Shown: positions 34,338-44,337, numbered from the stretch's first letter. The stretch: DNA of 64,000 nt from Epilithonimonas tenax DSM 16811 (GCF_000428485.1 NZ_AUAA01000003.1:62001-126000); one strand, 5' to 3'. Notes: generated by a model not told the origin, from the letters alone. Program-made: numbers and translations.

Positions 34338-34425
34338 TTTTGGGCAGCTGTTTCCGCCCTCCGTTCCCGCTTTTTTATTTTTGCAAAAAAAATAAAAAGA
34401 GCTCCACTCAGGTCGGGCTGCGACA
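34338..34425 (+). repeat. Family C dispersed repeat, copy 1
   Basis: TTTTGGGCAGCTG, then CCGCCCTCCGTTCCCGCTTTTTT, given here in parts as CCGCCCTCCG and TTCCCGCTTTTTT; then a variable self-complementary centre (TTATTTTTG against CAAAAAAAATAA); then AAAAAGAGCTCCACTCAGG and TCGGGCTGCG. Outer parts recur at 60178-60280 and, inverted, at 63799-63935. Confidence 0.82.
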
Positions 34426-34496
34426 CATTCTATGTACAAAAACACTTTCTTAATTAGATAAAAAACCCGAAATTCGTCGGAACAAATTTTCCTTTC

Positions 34497-36584
34497 TTGA
34501 CATTAGAAACTTCCATAGAATTTCTCAAAGGCATCGGCACCGAACGCGCAAAACTCATCAGAAACGTGTTGGGAATAGCGACTGTGGAAGATTTGCTCAC
34601 GTTTTACCCCATCCGGTACATCGATAAAAGTAAAATCCACAAAATTGGGAATATCGCCAAAGATTCTGAAGCAGACATCCAACTGAAGGGAAAGATTACG
34701 GACATCCAAGAAGTGGTTTACAACAAAGGGAAACGATTGTCTGCGAAATTCCGTGATGAGACTGGAACGATGGATCTCGTCTGGTTCCGATATACAAACT
34801 GGATGAAAGATGCAATTCCTTTGAATCAGGAGATTTTTATTTTCGGAAAGGTCAATTTCTTCAACGGAAACTTCTCGATGCCACATCCGGAAATTGAAGT
34901 TGATGAAAAAAAAGCCCTGTCCGGAACACTTCTACCCGTTTATCCAGGAAGCGAAAAACTGACGAAGCGAGGAATCACGAATAAATTATTTCAAACCGTT
35001 ATTTTCAACCTGCTGAAAGATTTACCCAATTTGATTCAGGAAAATCTGCCGGATTATTTGATCAAATCGATGACGTTGATTGGACGGCTCAACTCTTATT
35101 ATTTCATCCATTTTCCTAAAGATTTAAAACAATTTGATGAAGCCAACAGAAGATTAAAGTTTGAAGAAGCTTTCTTTTTCCAGCTCGGATATGGCTTGAA
35201 GAAACTTCATCAGAAAACAAAATCCTTCGGAAATCCTTTTCCAATCGTCGGAGAATATTTCACCAATTTCTATGAAAATAATCTCCCGTTTGAACTCACA
35301 AATGCGCAAAAACGGGTTCTGAAAGAAATCAGAATCGATATGAAACGGTCGACCCAAATGAACCGATTGCTTCAAGGTGATGTGGGTTCCGGAAAAACGA
35401 TGGTTGCCTTATTAACAATGTTAATTGCGATGGACAACGGTTTCCAGTCTTGTTTGATGGCGCCGACGGAAATCTTGGCGCAACAGCATTTTAATTCCAT
35501 CCAAGAATTACTTCAAAATACGAATATCCACGTTCGACTTCTGACAGGGTCGTCCAAAACTTCGGAAAGAAAAATCATTCATGAAGAACTGGAAAACGGA
35601 CAACTTTCTATCTTGATTGGAACACACGCATTGTTGGAAGACAAAGTGAAATTCCAGAATCTTGGTTTGGCAATCATAGATGAACAGCACAGATTTGGAG
35701 TCGCACAGCGGGCAAAACTTTGGGCAAAGAATAACATTCCGCCCCATATTTTGGTAATGACCGCAACGCCCATTCCTCGGACTTTGGCGATGAGTTTCTA
35801 CTCAGATTTGGATGTTTCTGTGATTGATGAAATGCCAGTCGGAAGAAAAGCAATCATTACCGCGCACAGACGGGAAAAAGACCGACTTTCGGTGTACAAT
35901 TTCTGCAGAGAAGAGATAGAGAGAGGGCGACAAATCTACTTCGTTTATCCGCTCATCGAAGAATCCGAAACTTTGGATTACAAAAATCTGATGGAAGGCC
36001 TAGAAAGCGTAATGAACTTCTTCAAAAGCTACAACGTGACGATGGTACACGGCAGAATGAAGCCTGCGGAAAAAGACGCCAATATGCAATATTTCGCTTC
36101 CGGACAGGCACAAATTATGGTTGCAACCACCGTGATAGAAGTTGGCGTGAATGTTCCAAACGCTTCTGTGATGGTGATAGAAAGTTCTGAGAGATTCGGA
36201 TTGTCACAGCTTCATCAGTTGCGGGGCCGTGTTGGAAGAGGTGCGGAACAGAGCTATTGCATCCTGATGACTGGTGATAAAATGAGCAAGGAAAGCCGAA
36301 CCAGAATCAAAACGATGGTGGCAACGACGGACGGTTTCAAAATCTCCGAGGTTGATATGGAATTGCGTGGACCTGGCGACATTCTTGGAACTCAGCAAAG
36401 TGGTGTTGTGGATTTCAAAAAACTGAGCCTGATAGAGGATTCAGCCATCATCAAAGCTTCAAAACTGGCTGTGGAAAAGATATTGGAACAAGATGCACTT
36501 CTGACGCATCCTGATAATCAGATGATGAAACAATATTACATCAAGCAATATAAAGGGAAAAATAAGTGGGCAAAGATCAGTTAG
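34497..36584 (+). CDS. recG: ATP-dependent DNA helicase RecG
   Basis: 695 residues from a TTG start. RecG remodels stalled replication forks and Holliday junctions. The wedge (OB) domain is at ~1-170, including FLKGIGTERAKLI. The helicase core carries LLQGDVGSGKTMVAL (motif I), LMAPTEILAQQH (Ia), IIDEQHRFGVAQR (II, DEQH box), VMTATPIPRTLAMS (III), VATTVIEVGVNVPNASVMVI and QLHQLRGRVGRG (VI), followed by the RecG C-terminal ELRGPGDILGTQQSG motif. Full length and intact. Confidence 0.96.
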   Translation: MTLETSIEFLKGIGTERAKLIRNVLGIATVEDLLTFYPIRYIDKSKIHKIGNIAKDSEADIQLKGKITDIQEVVYNKGKRLSAKFRDETGTMDLVWFRYTNWMKDAIPLNQEIFIFGKVNFFNGNFSMPHPEIEVDEKKALSGTLLPVYPGSEKLTKRGITNKLFQTVIFNLLKDLPNLIQENLPDYLIKSMTLIGRLNSYYFIHFPKDLKQFDEANRRLKFEEAFFFQLGYGLKKLHQKTKSFGNPFPIVGEYFTNFYENNLPFELTNAQKRVLKEIRIDMKRSTQMNRLLQGDVGSGKTMVALLTMLIAMDNGFQSCLMAPTEILAQQHFNSIQELLQNTNIHVRLLTGSSKTSERKIIHEELENGQLSILIGTHALLEDKVKFQNLGLAIIDEQHRFGVAQRAKLWAKNNIPPHILVMTATPIPRTLAMSFYSDLDVSVIDEMPVGRKAIITAHRREKDRLSVYNFCREEIERGRQIYFVYPLIEESETLDYKNLMEGLESVMNFFKSYNVTMVHGRMKPAEKDANMQYFASGQAQIMVATTVIEVGVNVPNASVMVIESSERFGLSQLHQLRGRVGRGAEQSYCILMTGDKMSKESRTRIKTMVATTDGFKISEVDMELRGPGDILGTQQSGVVDFKKLSLIEDSAIIKASKLAVEKILEQDALLTHPDNQMMKQYYIKQYKGKNKWAKIS

Positions 36585-36615
36585 AGTATGAGAATACTGT
36601 CCGGTTAAAAAAGAC

Positions 36616-37107
36616 TCATTCAAAAACAAAAGCCATGAGATAATCATCCATCACATAACCATTTCCCACTTCTAATATTTTTTCCTGATAAATTTTGAAG
36701 CCTTGTGATTCGTAGAAATTTTTGGCGCTGTTATTTTTATTAACAGTCAGGATCAATCTTTTGTCGCCTGATTTCTCGGTTTCAGTTTTTATAAATTCCA
36801 AAGCTTTTTTGCCGAGTCCTTTTCCTTGTGCTTCTTTCAGGAAATAAATGCGGTGAAGTTTGGTTGTTTGCGGTTCGTTATGAAATTCGAAGCCGGCAAA
36901 TCCTAGAAAAACATTCGCTTCTTCCACCAGATAATATTGATAATTCGGATTTTCGAAATGGCTTTTCAAGGTAGATTCAGAATACATCAGATCCAACATA
37001 TAATCGATTTGCTCTTGCTGCAAAATATCAGCATAAGCGGATTTCCAGGATTTTTGTGCAAGTTCTTGAATGGTAGGAATATCTTTTTCTGTTGCTTTGA
37101 TAATCAT
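36616..37107 (-). CDS. GNAT-family N-acetyltransferase
   Basis: 163 residues from MIIKATEKDIPTIQELAQKSW at 37107; an upstream start at 37161 adds sequence unlike the fold. Acetyl-CoA loop RIYFLKEAQGKGLGKKALEFI (Q-G-K-G-L-G-K) and C-terminal NNSAKNFYESQGFKIYQEK are typical. The acceptor is unknown. Convergent with recG, on the strand of recO. Confidence 0.9.
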   Translation of the reverse strand: MIIKATEKDIPTIQELAQKSWKSAYADILQQEQIDYMLDLMYSESTLKSHFENPNYQYYLVEEANVFLGFAGFEFHNEPQTTKLHRIYFLKEAQGKGLGKKALEFIKTETEKSGDKRLILTVNKNNSAKNFYESQGFKIYQEKILEVGNGYVMDDYLMAFVFE

Positions 37108-37225
37108 AAATAATGTTTGATAAGATGAAGTTTTAACACAAAGTCCGCCAAGATTCTTCATCCTGTATTGAAAATATTTTTAGTTTCGCAAAGGCATAAA
37201 ACTCAGCAAAGACTTAACTGCTAAT

Positions 37226-37906
37226 TTAAAAAATCTCTTTAATAATTTCCAATGATTTTGGTTCGCGGAAATCTGTAAAATGGTAATGAAAATAGACTAA
37301 GGCAGAATCCAGGAAATTTTGCTTTTCGGCTCTGCTGAGTTTTAGACTGTATGGATCTTGCGAGGTAATGAGATCTTTCCAAACATAAGAGATTTCTTTA
37401 CTGAAAAAATGATGTACTTCTCTATCTTCGAAGTTTCCGGTTTCAGGATTCAAAAACGTTTTATCAGAAAACAAGGGCTGTAAACCCTGCTGTTTCAATA
37501 GCCTGAAAATAAATATCAAATGCGCCTGAAAATTATCAATTTGCAACTGACTGAGGAAAATTGAAATCTCGGAATAGATGCCAATATTTTGATTTTCATT
37601 TCTCAATACCTGATTGAGAAGATCGGAAATGAAAAATAAAATGGCGTTTTTCCTGATATCAGAACTGAAAAGATCTACATTCTTCTGTTCCATTTTCAGA
37701 ACATTCTGAATGTTTTTTTTCCTATCGGAAGTGTAAAGCAGCAATTCGTTCAGTGGAAAAAGGAATGCTTTTTTCTTACTTTTTGCCGCATAGATTCCTT
37801 TGGCAAAAAAACTTTCGAATCCATTTTCTCTGCAAAAACAATGGAGCACGGCGTCGTGATCTCCATATTTTGTATAGGACAATAAGAAAACTTCCTGCGT
37901 CATCAA
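37226..37906 (-). CDS. recO: DNA repair protein RecO
   Basis: 226 residues. RecO loads RecA onto SSB-coated DNA with RecR. The N-terminal OB-fold reads EVFLLSYTKYGDHDAVLHCFCRENG with the conserved Y-G-D/E motif, and the central helical part is FLSQLQIDNFQAHLIFIFRLLKQQGLQP, with the typical L-L-x-x-x-G-L-x-P segment. No zinc-binding cysteines are evident, as is common in Bacteroidota. It is 46 bases behind porZ, an adjacency I recall from flavobacterial genomes. Confidence 0.9.
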   Translation of the reverse strand: MMTQEVFLLSYTKYGDHDAVLHCFCRENGFESFFAKGIYAAKSKKKAFLFPLNELLLYTSDRKKNIQNVLKMEQKNVDLFSSDIRKNAILFFISDLLNQVLRNENQNIGIYSEISIFLSQLQIDNFQAHLIFIFRLLKQQGLQPLFSDKTFLNPETGNFEDREVHHFFSKEISYVWKDLITSQDPYSLKLSRAEKQNFLDSALVYFHYHFTDFREPKSLEIIKEIF

Positions 37907-37952
37907 GAATGGATGTTAGAAATGATATTCTAGAAGTTAGATTAGAATTATT

Positions 37953-40178
37953 TTAATTTACTACCGCAATTTTTGCCGTTGCAGTATCGGTTCCGTCTTC
38001 GTTGGTCATCAGGACGTAATAGATTCCGGATGCTACTCTTGTGCCTCTTTGGTTGGCGAGATTCCATTCAAAATAGCCGCCGGTGGCAACGGCAGAATGG
38101 ACAAGATTACCAGCAGCGTCTGTGATTCTGATATTAGATTTTGCGGCCAAACCTCGTATTCTAACATTGCCTTTGTATTGCGCATAGACTACAGGATTAG
38201 GATAAACCAGGACATTTCCAAAGTTGGAGGTCACATCTGTCACATCGCCTTGAAATGACATAATCCCATCTAAGGTGGCAAAGTAAACCTTTCCTGTTTT
38301 TTCATCAATCTGGATATCTGTCACATTATCATTGGGCAGGGGGGAATTAGATTTTGTGAAATGATAAATGGTTTTATCACCGTTAGAACTTAGATAAAAG
38401 ACACCTCCGCCCTCTACGGAAACCCATTTTTGATTTCCTGAATCTACGGTAATTTGTAATATCAAGGCATCCCGAAACAATTCTTCTGCCAAGCCATTTT
38501 CTTCAATGACGATATTATCGGTTTGTGGACTATCTTCCAAGATTGCAGATTTGGGGTTTGACAAGATCCTAAGACCTTCCATATTTCCGATCCACAGATC
38601 ATCATTTTTATCCACTGCAGCGCTCACACATCTTTCTGTTGGCAAATTATTGTTTTTGTTCAAAAATTTGAAGTTATCATCGGATGTTGTTTCTGGGGTA
38701 TTGTTATAGTTATAAACCAGCATTCCACCGCTGCCAAAAGGTACCGGCACATACAGCACACCTTCTTTAGCAACTGGTTTTTGGTTACTTTGAGTGACGG
38801 GTATGTTATTTAAAATAAAATTATCGGACTGTCTGTTAAAATAATAATAACCGATTCCCGTAGGTGTATTTGTAACGGTACAAATGAGGTTGTTTTTTTC
38901 ATCAAAAACGCAACCTACTGGCCTCAACAAATAGTCGTTCTGCGTGTTTGTCAGATAACTTTTGGATAGCTCATCATTAAGCATTCTATAGATCCCTTTG
39001 CTGCCTGAGTGGGCATAGTTTGTAAAGAAAACCTCGGAAGGATTAGAAGGATTGGGAATAACATCTAAAATATTAAAAATAAGGTCTGGATTCTGTAGAA
39101 AATAATTAGGATAAGTCCACTTGCTGCCATCGTAATGGTAATAGCCTATTCTGGATGGGATGGGAACCTGGTCATAAGAATCTCTTTTACCAGTAGATAC
39201 CCAAATCTGACTATTTAAAACGGATAATTTGTAAGAGGTATTGCTGTAAGGACCATCAGGTTTTAAACTATTTTTCTGTTCATTATAGATGCCTGAGTTT
39301 ATGGTACCAGTCAGAATTTCATTATTATATAATACTGCGGTATTAATATCCTCTCCTGCATTGAAGTTTTTCTGGAATGATCCATTTGTATTATAAACAT
39401 AGACCTGAGTCTGATCCGTTACAATAATCTTACTCTCTGTAACCCGAACATCTCTAATATTAGAAAAGTTTGTTGGCAGTGTTGCAAAATTATTCCCGGC
39501 TCCATATCTTACCTGATTGTTGGTAGAAAAAGCAATGATATTGGAAGCATCTATTTTTTTAAAATCGCCGTTTATTATGGTGGACCAAGTTGTATAAACA
39601 GGAAATGTAGGATTGATCGTGTGCGATTTGATGCCTGCGTTTGTTGCGGCATATATTGTGTTATCCTTAAGAACGGCAGCATTTGCTGCCACATAACTAC
39701 CTCCTGAGACAAAAAATGCTGTATCACCAAATTCTCTACGAGCTATATTAAAAATGGAAACACCATATCCTGCAGATACCACTGCACGATCTCCATTGAT
39801 GGAGATATGGTTAATTTTCTTACTTCCATTATATCCTGTGGCCAATGGAATATCTACGACCAGAAAAACACCATTTGGCGTGATGACATCCATAGAACCG
39901 TTTTGATAACCTACAATACCCGTCTGTGTATCAGCATTGTAATCGAAAGCAGATATTTTGACATCGTGAAGGCCATTGGCTTTAGAAAGTTTCTTAATCT
40001 CACCCGTTGATGGATAATAATAAAAAATACCGTTCTCTGTAGCTGCAATCACTCTGTTGCCATCTTCCCGGATAGTGAGAACATTTTTGTAAGAAAACAT
40101 ATCACTCCATTTGCTGGTTGTCTGTGCGAACGACATTAGCCCTATGCAAAACGATATAAAAAATAAAATTTTCTTCAT
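37953..40178 (-). CDS. porZ: T9SS component PorZ (beta-propeller and sorting-like C terminus)
   Basis: 741 residues with signal peptide MKKILFFISFCIGLMSFAQ. The N terminus KWSDMFSYKNVLTIREDGNR, then VIAATENGIFYYY, is the characteristic start of PorZ. Several two-component-regulator-type propeller blades follow (NGLHDVKISAF; VDKNDDLWIGNMEGLRIL; NVTDIQIDEKTGKVYFATLDGIM). The C-terminal ~85 residues are a sorting-like domain (VLVYPNPVVYAQYKGNVRI ... ASGIYYVLMTNEDG). PorZ is part of the surface complex that, with the PorU sortase, attaches T9SS cargo to lipopolysaccharide. It overlaps no gene but starts 1 base after the metallophosphatase stop. Confidence 0.82.
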   Translation of the reverse strand: MKKILFFISFCIGLMSFAQTTSKWSDMFSYKNVLTIREDGNRVIAATENGIFYYYPSTGEIKKLSKANGLHDVKISAFDYNADTQTGIVGYQNGSMDVITPNGVFLVVDIPLATGYNGSKKINHISINGDRAVVSAGYGVSIFNIARREFGDTAFFVSGGSYVAANAAVLKDNTIYAATNAGIKSHTINPTFPVYTTWSTIINGDFKKIDASNIIAFSTNNQVRYGAGNNFATLPTNFSNIRDVRVTESKIIVTDQTQVYVYNTNGSFQKNFNAGEDINTAVLYNNEILTGTINSGIYNEQKNSLKPDGPYSNTSYKLSVLNSQIWVSTGKRDSYDQVPIPSRIGYYHYDGSKWTYPNYFLQNPDLIFNILDVIPNPSNPSEVFFTNYAHSGSKGIYRMLNDELSKSYLTNTQNDYLLRPVGCVFDEKNNLICTVTNTPTGIGYYYFNRQSDNFILNNIPVTQSNQKPVAKEGVLYVPVPFGSGGMLVYNYNNTPETTSDDNFKFLNKNNNLPTERCVSAAVDKNDDLWIGNMEGLRILSNPKSAILEDSPQTDNIVIEENGLAEELFRDALILQITVDSGNQKWVSVEGGGVFYLSSNGDKTIYHFTKSNSPLPNDNVTDIQIDEKTGKVYFATLDGIMSFQGDVTDVTSNFGNVLVYPNPVVYAQYKGNVRIRGLAAKSNIRITDAAGNLVHSAVATGGYFEWNLANQRGTRVASGIYYVLMTNEDGTDTATAKIAVVN

Positions 40179-40179
40179 C

Positions 40180-41130
40180 CTAAACGATTATGTTTTCATC
40201 TATTAACTGATTATTCCAAGAAATATTTTTCACGTTTTTATTTTTATCAAAATAAAAATCCAGTCTACCTAATAAAATACCAGCCCAACCTACCTGATTT
40301 ACAATCACGTTATTGCCGTTTTTATTTTTAAATTTGAGAGGTTCTTTCAGAAAGGTATGGGTATGTCCTCCCAGGATCAAATCTATACCGGATGTTTTTG
40401 CAGCCAGATGCTTGTCAGATATTTTATCTGGCTGATCTTGATAATCAAAACCGATATGGGAAAGACAAATTACCAGATCACATTTTTTTTCGTTCCTAAG
40501 AAAATCTGCATAATGCTGCGCCATTTCTATTGGATCCTGATAAATGGTTTCGGCATAATTCTTTTTGCCCACCAGTCCGTTTAATTCTATACCAACAGCA
40601 AAAATACCGACCTTGATCCCATCTTTGATAAAAATCTTGTAGGCTTCTGTCTTACCGTCCAAAATAGTGTTCTTAAAATCATAGTTGGAACAGATGAAGG
40701 GAAAATTCGCATTGGGCAAAACTTTCATAAAGCCCTGCAGACCATTATCGAAATCGTGATTTCCCATAGTGGAGGCGTCATACCTCATCATACTCATCAG
40801 CTTAAATTCTAGCTCACCTCCAAAGAAATTAAAATAAGGTGTTCCTTGGAAAATATCGCCAGAGTCCAAAAGCAATACATTTTTCTCTTCGCTTCTAATT
40901 TTTTGAATCAATGATGCTCTTCTGGCAAAGCCGCCTTGGTTTGGATTTTTGGTATATGAGGCATCGAAAGGCTCTATTCTGCTATGCTGATCATTGGTAT
41001 GAAGGACGGTTAATTTGTAGCTCGACTCTTTAGTGATGTGCTCAAGCTGTTCTGCCAGCAAAAGATTGGGAGCCAATGCCAAAGCAAGACTTCCTCCACC
41101 TAGATACTTTAGAAATTCTTTTCTTTTCAT
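40180..41130 (-). CDS. 5'-nucleotidase-type metallophosphatase domain protein (UshA N-terminal half)
   Basis: 316 residues. The export signal is MKRKEFLKYLGGGSLALALAPNLLLA, with K-R and a Tat-like length but without the RR pair. The calcineurin-like metal site is complete: LHTNDQHSRIEP (D, H), LLDSGDIFQGTPYF (GDxxxG), STMGNHDFDNG (GNHD), LVICLSHIGFDYQ and LILGGHTHTFLK (GHxH). The domain stops where UshA would continue into the C-terminal substrate domain, which is the preceding gene. It overlaps that gene by 1 base, so the two act as a split 5'-nucleotidase. Confidence 0.87.
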   Translation of the reverse strand: MKRKEFLKYLGGGSLALALAPNLLLAEQLEHITKESSYKLTVLHTNDQHSRIEPFDASYTKNPNQGGFARRASLIQKIRSEEKNVLLLDSGDIFQGTPYFNFFGGELEFKLMSMMRYDASTMGNHDFDNGLQGFMKVLPNANFPFICSNYDFKNTILDGKTEAYKIFIKDGIKVGIFAVGIELNGLVGKKNYAETIYQDPIEMAQHYADFLRNEKKCDLVICLSHIGFDYQDQPDKISDKHLAAKTSGIDLILGGHTHTFLKEPLKFKNKNGNNVIVNQVGWAGILLGRLDFYFDKNKNVKNISWNNQLIDENIIV

Positions 41131-41894
41131 TACTCCTGTACTTTTTTATTTTTAAAGATCAGCCTTACGTCATTCGGCACCGCTACTTCTGGTTTCTGTT
41201 TAAATTTTTCCAGAAAAAGATCACGCATTTTGATTCCTGTGGAAATCATTTCGCCTTTGCCAAAGAAAAACATTTGATCTCCGCCCAATGCCAAATAGTC
41301 AGATGTTGCGATGTAATAAGTTTTATTAGCATCTATTGTTTTCCCGTTGATTAATTTTTGCGAAAGTCTTCCGTTTTCGGTTTCAATCGTGAGATGAGAA
41401 ACTGGATTGTTTTTTTGAGTTTTCAAATAGTAATCAAACAAGCCTTCTGCATCTTTTCCATTTATTTTGATGATCACAATCTCATTTTCAAAAGGCATCA
41501 CTTCATAGATTTGCTTTGTAAGAATATTACCTTTTGCAATGGTTGTTCTAATACCTCCGATATTGATCACAGCAGCATCTATGGCGGGTATATTATTTTT
41601 TCTGGCCCAAACTTCAGCCCCTTCAAAGGTATAGTCTGCCAATAGATTGCCGAGATTACTGTTGTCGCCAGATTTTGTAAGTTCTACATTGGTATAGGAA
41701 AGAATGGTATTCATTTTACCTTCCAGCTCCCGCTTATAGGGCTGTATGACATCATCTATTGCCTTGTCTTGCTGTAACTGGTCTGTAATGTAAATGTTTT
41801 TTTCGGTATGGACGTTTGTAACATGGAGTGGTGTTCTACATCCCATCAACATCAATCCAATGATCCCGAATCCAAAAAGTTTATTTTTCATCAA
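41130..41894 (-). CDS. 5'-nucleotidase C-terminal domain lipoprotein (UshA C-terminal half)
   Basis: 254 residues. The lipobox is in GIIGLMLMGCRTP. The rest matches the substrate-binding domain of UshA-like enzymes: NLLADYTFEGAEVWARKNN, AVINIGGIRTTIAKGNILTKQIYEVMPFEN, LFDYYLK and YYIATSDYLALGGDQMFFF. The N-R/GG motifs that hold the nucleoside are present. It is first of a four-gene unit with the metallophosphatase, porZ and recO. Confidence 0.87.
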   Translation of the reverse strand: MMKNKLFGFGIIGLMLMGCRTPLHVTNVHTEKNIYITDQLQQDKAIDDVIQPYKRELEGKMNTILSYTNVELTKSGDNSNLGNLLADYTFEGAEVWARKNNIPAIDAAVINIGGIRTTIAKGNILTKQIYEVMPFENEIVIIKINGKDAEGLFDYYLKTQKNNPVSHLTIETENGRLSQKLINGKTIDANKTYYIATSDYLALGGDQMFFFGKGEMISTGIKMRDLFLEKFKQKPEVAVPNDVRLIFKNKKVQE

Positions 41895-41970
41895 AAGAAA
41901 TATGAATACAAATCTAAGAATTTTACTGTTTTAAAACTAACTTATTAGCACTTAGATCAATCAATAGAAA

Positions 41971-42696
41971 TTAATTTTTCCTGAGGTACAAAATGGTTTC
42001 ATTCTCAGACAATCCGTAACGCTCATCCTTTTCAAAAATTTTCACAACCACATCAAAACCAGCCGCTTCCAAACGTTTTTGCAGCCCAACAACAGAGTAT
42101 ATTCTCACGTGGTCTTGCTGTCCAAAATGTTCTAATCTCTGAGCTACAGTTTTCATCTCGGCGTTTTCATAAATCTCGCCTTCTTTGAAAGGCGTTTGTA
42201 CAAAAGCTTTCCCTCCTTTCTTCAAAACCCTGTGCAGCTCTTTCATGGCCACACTGTCTGCGTCGATATGTTCCAGGATGTGGTAACAGAATATGCAGTC
42301 AAAAACTTCGTCTCCCAAAGGGATCTTCGTAATATCATATTGATATTCTGAAATAAAATCTGTAGAAAGATCGGTCGGGAAATATTCTATATTTTTAGTT
42401 TTCTTCAGTTTTCTGTAAAGTGATCTGGAGGGCGAAAAATCCAACAGGCTTATTTGTTCTTTTTCGGGTAATTCTTTTTTAAACAAAGCAAACAATCTTC
42501 TGTCTCTGGGCATGCTTCCACAACTTGGACAGAGTTTTTCGCCGCGTTGGTTCAGAAGAAACCTGCGGAATTGTTGGTCGCAGATCATACACTGATGGCT
42601 TTTACCCCAATAAAAAATGTAGACTAATTTTCTGAACAGAAGTTCATTTTTGATCAAAAAATCTTTCGGGAATATTTTTTTTACCTTGTTGTACAT
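41971..42696 (-). CDS. Class I SAM-dependent methyltransferase with N-terminal zinc ribbon
   Basis: 241 residues. A zinc-ribbon-like part CMICDQQFRRFLLNQRGE ... LCPSCGSMPRDRRL (four Cys) precedes the methyltransferase. Motif I is irregular (LLDFSPSRSLYRKL), while motif IV is FDCIFCYHILEHIDAD and motif VI HRVLKKGGKAFVQTPF, the typical methyltransf_11 pattern. It is divergent from a membrane glycosyltransferase-like gene. Such ribbon-methyltransferases are common in sugar or lipid modification clusters; the acceptor is unknown. Confidence 0.85.
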   Translation of the reverse strand: MYNKVKKIFPKDFLIKNELLFRKLVYIFYWGKSHQCMICDQQFRRFLLNQRGEKLCPSCGSMPRDRRLFALFKKELPEKEQISLLDFSPSRSLYRKLKKTKNIEYFPTDLSTDFISEYQYDITKIPLGDEVFDCIFCYHILEHIDADSVAMKELHRVLKKGGKAFVQTPFKEGEIYENAEMKTVAQRLEHFGQQDHVRIYSVVGLQKRLEAAGFDVVVKIFEKDERYGLSENETILYLRKN

Positions 42697-42804
42697 GTTA
42701 CAAAACTAATGATTTCTTTGTTTTTGCTAAAATTAGGTTAAGATTATTTGTTTTTTAGATATTATTAATGCTGAATCCTATATTTTTGTCCGACAAGATC
42801 AACT

Positions 42805-44337
42805 ATGAAATCCGAATTACTGAAATCCAATTATTTTTTATACTCTTTGTTTTGTCTGGCCTCTTTATTTTTCGTTTTCAATCCTGCAAAATTCCCCGCT
42901 GATGATGGTTTTTTTTATCCTCAAATTGCCTACAATATAGTTCACGGCAAGGGTTCTTACTTCAATGATCTTTATCTTACAAACGGTTACCATCCACTTT
43001 GGATGCTTGTCTGTGTTTTGGCAGAATTCATCAATCCTTTTACAAAGCAAGACGTCGTCTTTATCATTTGGATTTGCCAAGTGGCGTTTGTGGTACTGAG
43101 TTTCAAAAAACTCGACCTTTTTTTCGCAGACAACATCGTTGGAAAAACAATGGGATTTTTCTGTATCAGTATTTTATTTTTCAGCCTCGGCACGCTGTAT
43201 CTGATAGAAGCACATCTCAACATTTTTTGTATCTGCTTACTGATCTGGTTTTTAGCAAAACAGAAAACGAATGACTGGCTTTTCGGTCTTTTATTTTCGT
43301 TGGTCTTTCTTAGCAGATTGGACAATGTATTTCTTTTGGCATTTTTAGCACTTTATTACTTGATCCAGAGAAAATGGGATTATCGTGTTGTTCTCAAATC
43401 TGCCGTTGTTATTCTATGTATTTGTGGCGCTTATTTATTAAGTAATTTGTATTGGTTCGGTAGTGTGGTTCCCATCAGCGGACGTATCAAAAGTTCATTC
43501 CCGAACCTTCAACCAAGCATTTCCTTATCGGTTATTTCTCAGTTTTTCTTAGGTATTAATATGATTTGGATCGTTTTTTTAATCGTTATTAAAAACATAC
43601 AATTCCGTTCTCTCAAATTGTTTTTTGCTTTTGGCTCATTATTTCAGATTCTTTACAACATTGGTTTCCAATCTCAGATTGGACAATGGTATTACGTTGC
43701 ACAAACGATTGTTTTGATCTTACTCATAGGTGATCTGGTATTTTTGTTAATAAAACACAGAAATCCGGATTATTTCCTATATCCGGCTTTAGCGCTGGGC
43801 ATCTTGTTATCTTGCGGCATTGGCTATTTCAAAATGAGCAGTAATTTTAGCCTTCAGTTCACTTTGATGGATGAGAATTCAAAAATATCAGGCAGAAGTC
43901 AAGATGAAGTGAAAGTGTTTGCGGAGCATATCAAAAATACATTACCACCGAACGCCAGAATATTCTCCTATGATTTCCCTGGAAAATTTGCCTTTTACTC
44001 GGATATGAATGTGATTCCCGCGGATGGTTTGGTTGCCAACAAATCATTTTTCGATGACATTGCCCTCCTCCCTTTTGATAAGTTTTTAGAGAAAAACAAC
44101 ATCAGATATATCAATTTGCCATCTGCATTTATCAGAAATGATGATTATAGTTTCATTGGTATTTTTGTCAAAGTCCGGAACGAAAAACCCACCTATTTCA
44201 TCAAAAACGCTATGACAAAAAAAATTGAAGATACTCTGAATCTTGAAAATGATACCATCCTAAAGTCGTACAGCAATCCCATCAAAACCTGGCAGAAAGA
44301 CTACGATTCTGTCAGCATTTACCAACACATCTATTGA
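42805..44337 (+). CDS. Multi-spanning GT-C-like membrane glycosyltransferase
   Basis: 510 residues with about ten transmembrane helices. The first periplasmic loop contains FPADDGFFYPQIAYNIVHGKG followed by TNGYHPLWML, the D-D and N-G-x-H-P-L-W pattern of GT-C (ArnT/PMT-like) lipid-linked sugar transferases. The C-terminal ~150 residues are soluble (AEHIKNTLPPNARIFSYDFPG). It probably adds a sugar from a polyprenyl donor to an envelope acceptor; donor and acceptor are unknown. Confidence 0.75.
   Translation: MKSELLKSNYFLYSLFCLASLFFVFNPAKFPADDGFFYPQIAYNIVHGKGSYFNDLYLTNGYHPLWMLVCVLAEFINPFTKQDVVFIIWICQVAFVVLSFKKLDLFFADNIVGKTMGFFCISILFFSLGTLYLIEAHLNIFCICLLIWFLAKQKTNDWLFGLLFSLVFLSRLDNVFLLAFLALYYLIQRKWDYRVVLKSAVVILCICGAYLLSNLYWFGSVVPISGRIKSSFPNLQPSISLSVISQFFLGINMIWIVFLIVIKNIQFRSLKLFFAFGSLFQILYNIGFQSQIGQWYYVAQTIVLILLIGDLVFLLIKHRNPDYFLYPALALGILLSCGIGYFKMSSNFSLQFTLMDENSKISGRSQDEVKVFAEHIKNTLPPNARIFSYDFPGKFAFYSDMNVIPADGLVANKSFFDDIALLPFDKFLEKNNIRYINLPSAFIRNDDYSFIGIFVKVRNEKPTYFIKNAMTKKIEDTLNLENDTILKSYSNPIKTWQKDYDSVSIYQHIY

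Noticed and set aside
33815-34426. Long minus-strand frame opposite the thioredoxin gene
   Set aside because: It is the shadow of a clear plus-strand gene and continues into a family C repeat.
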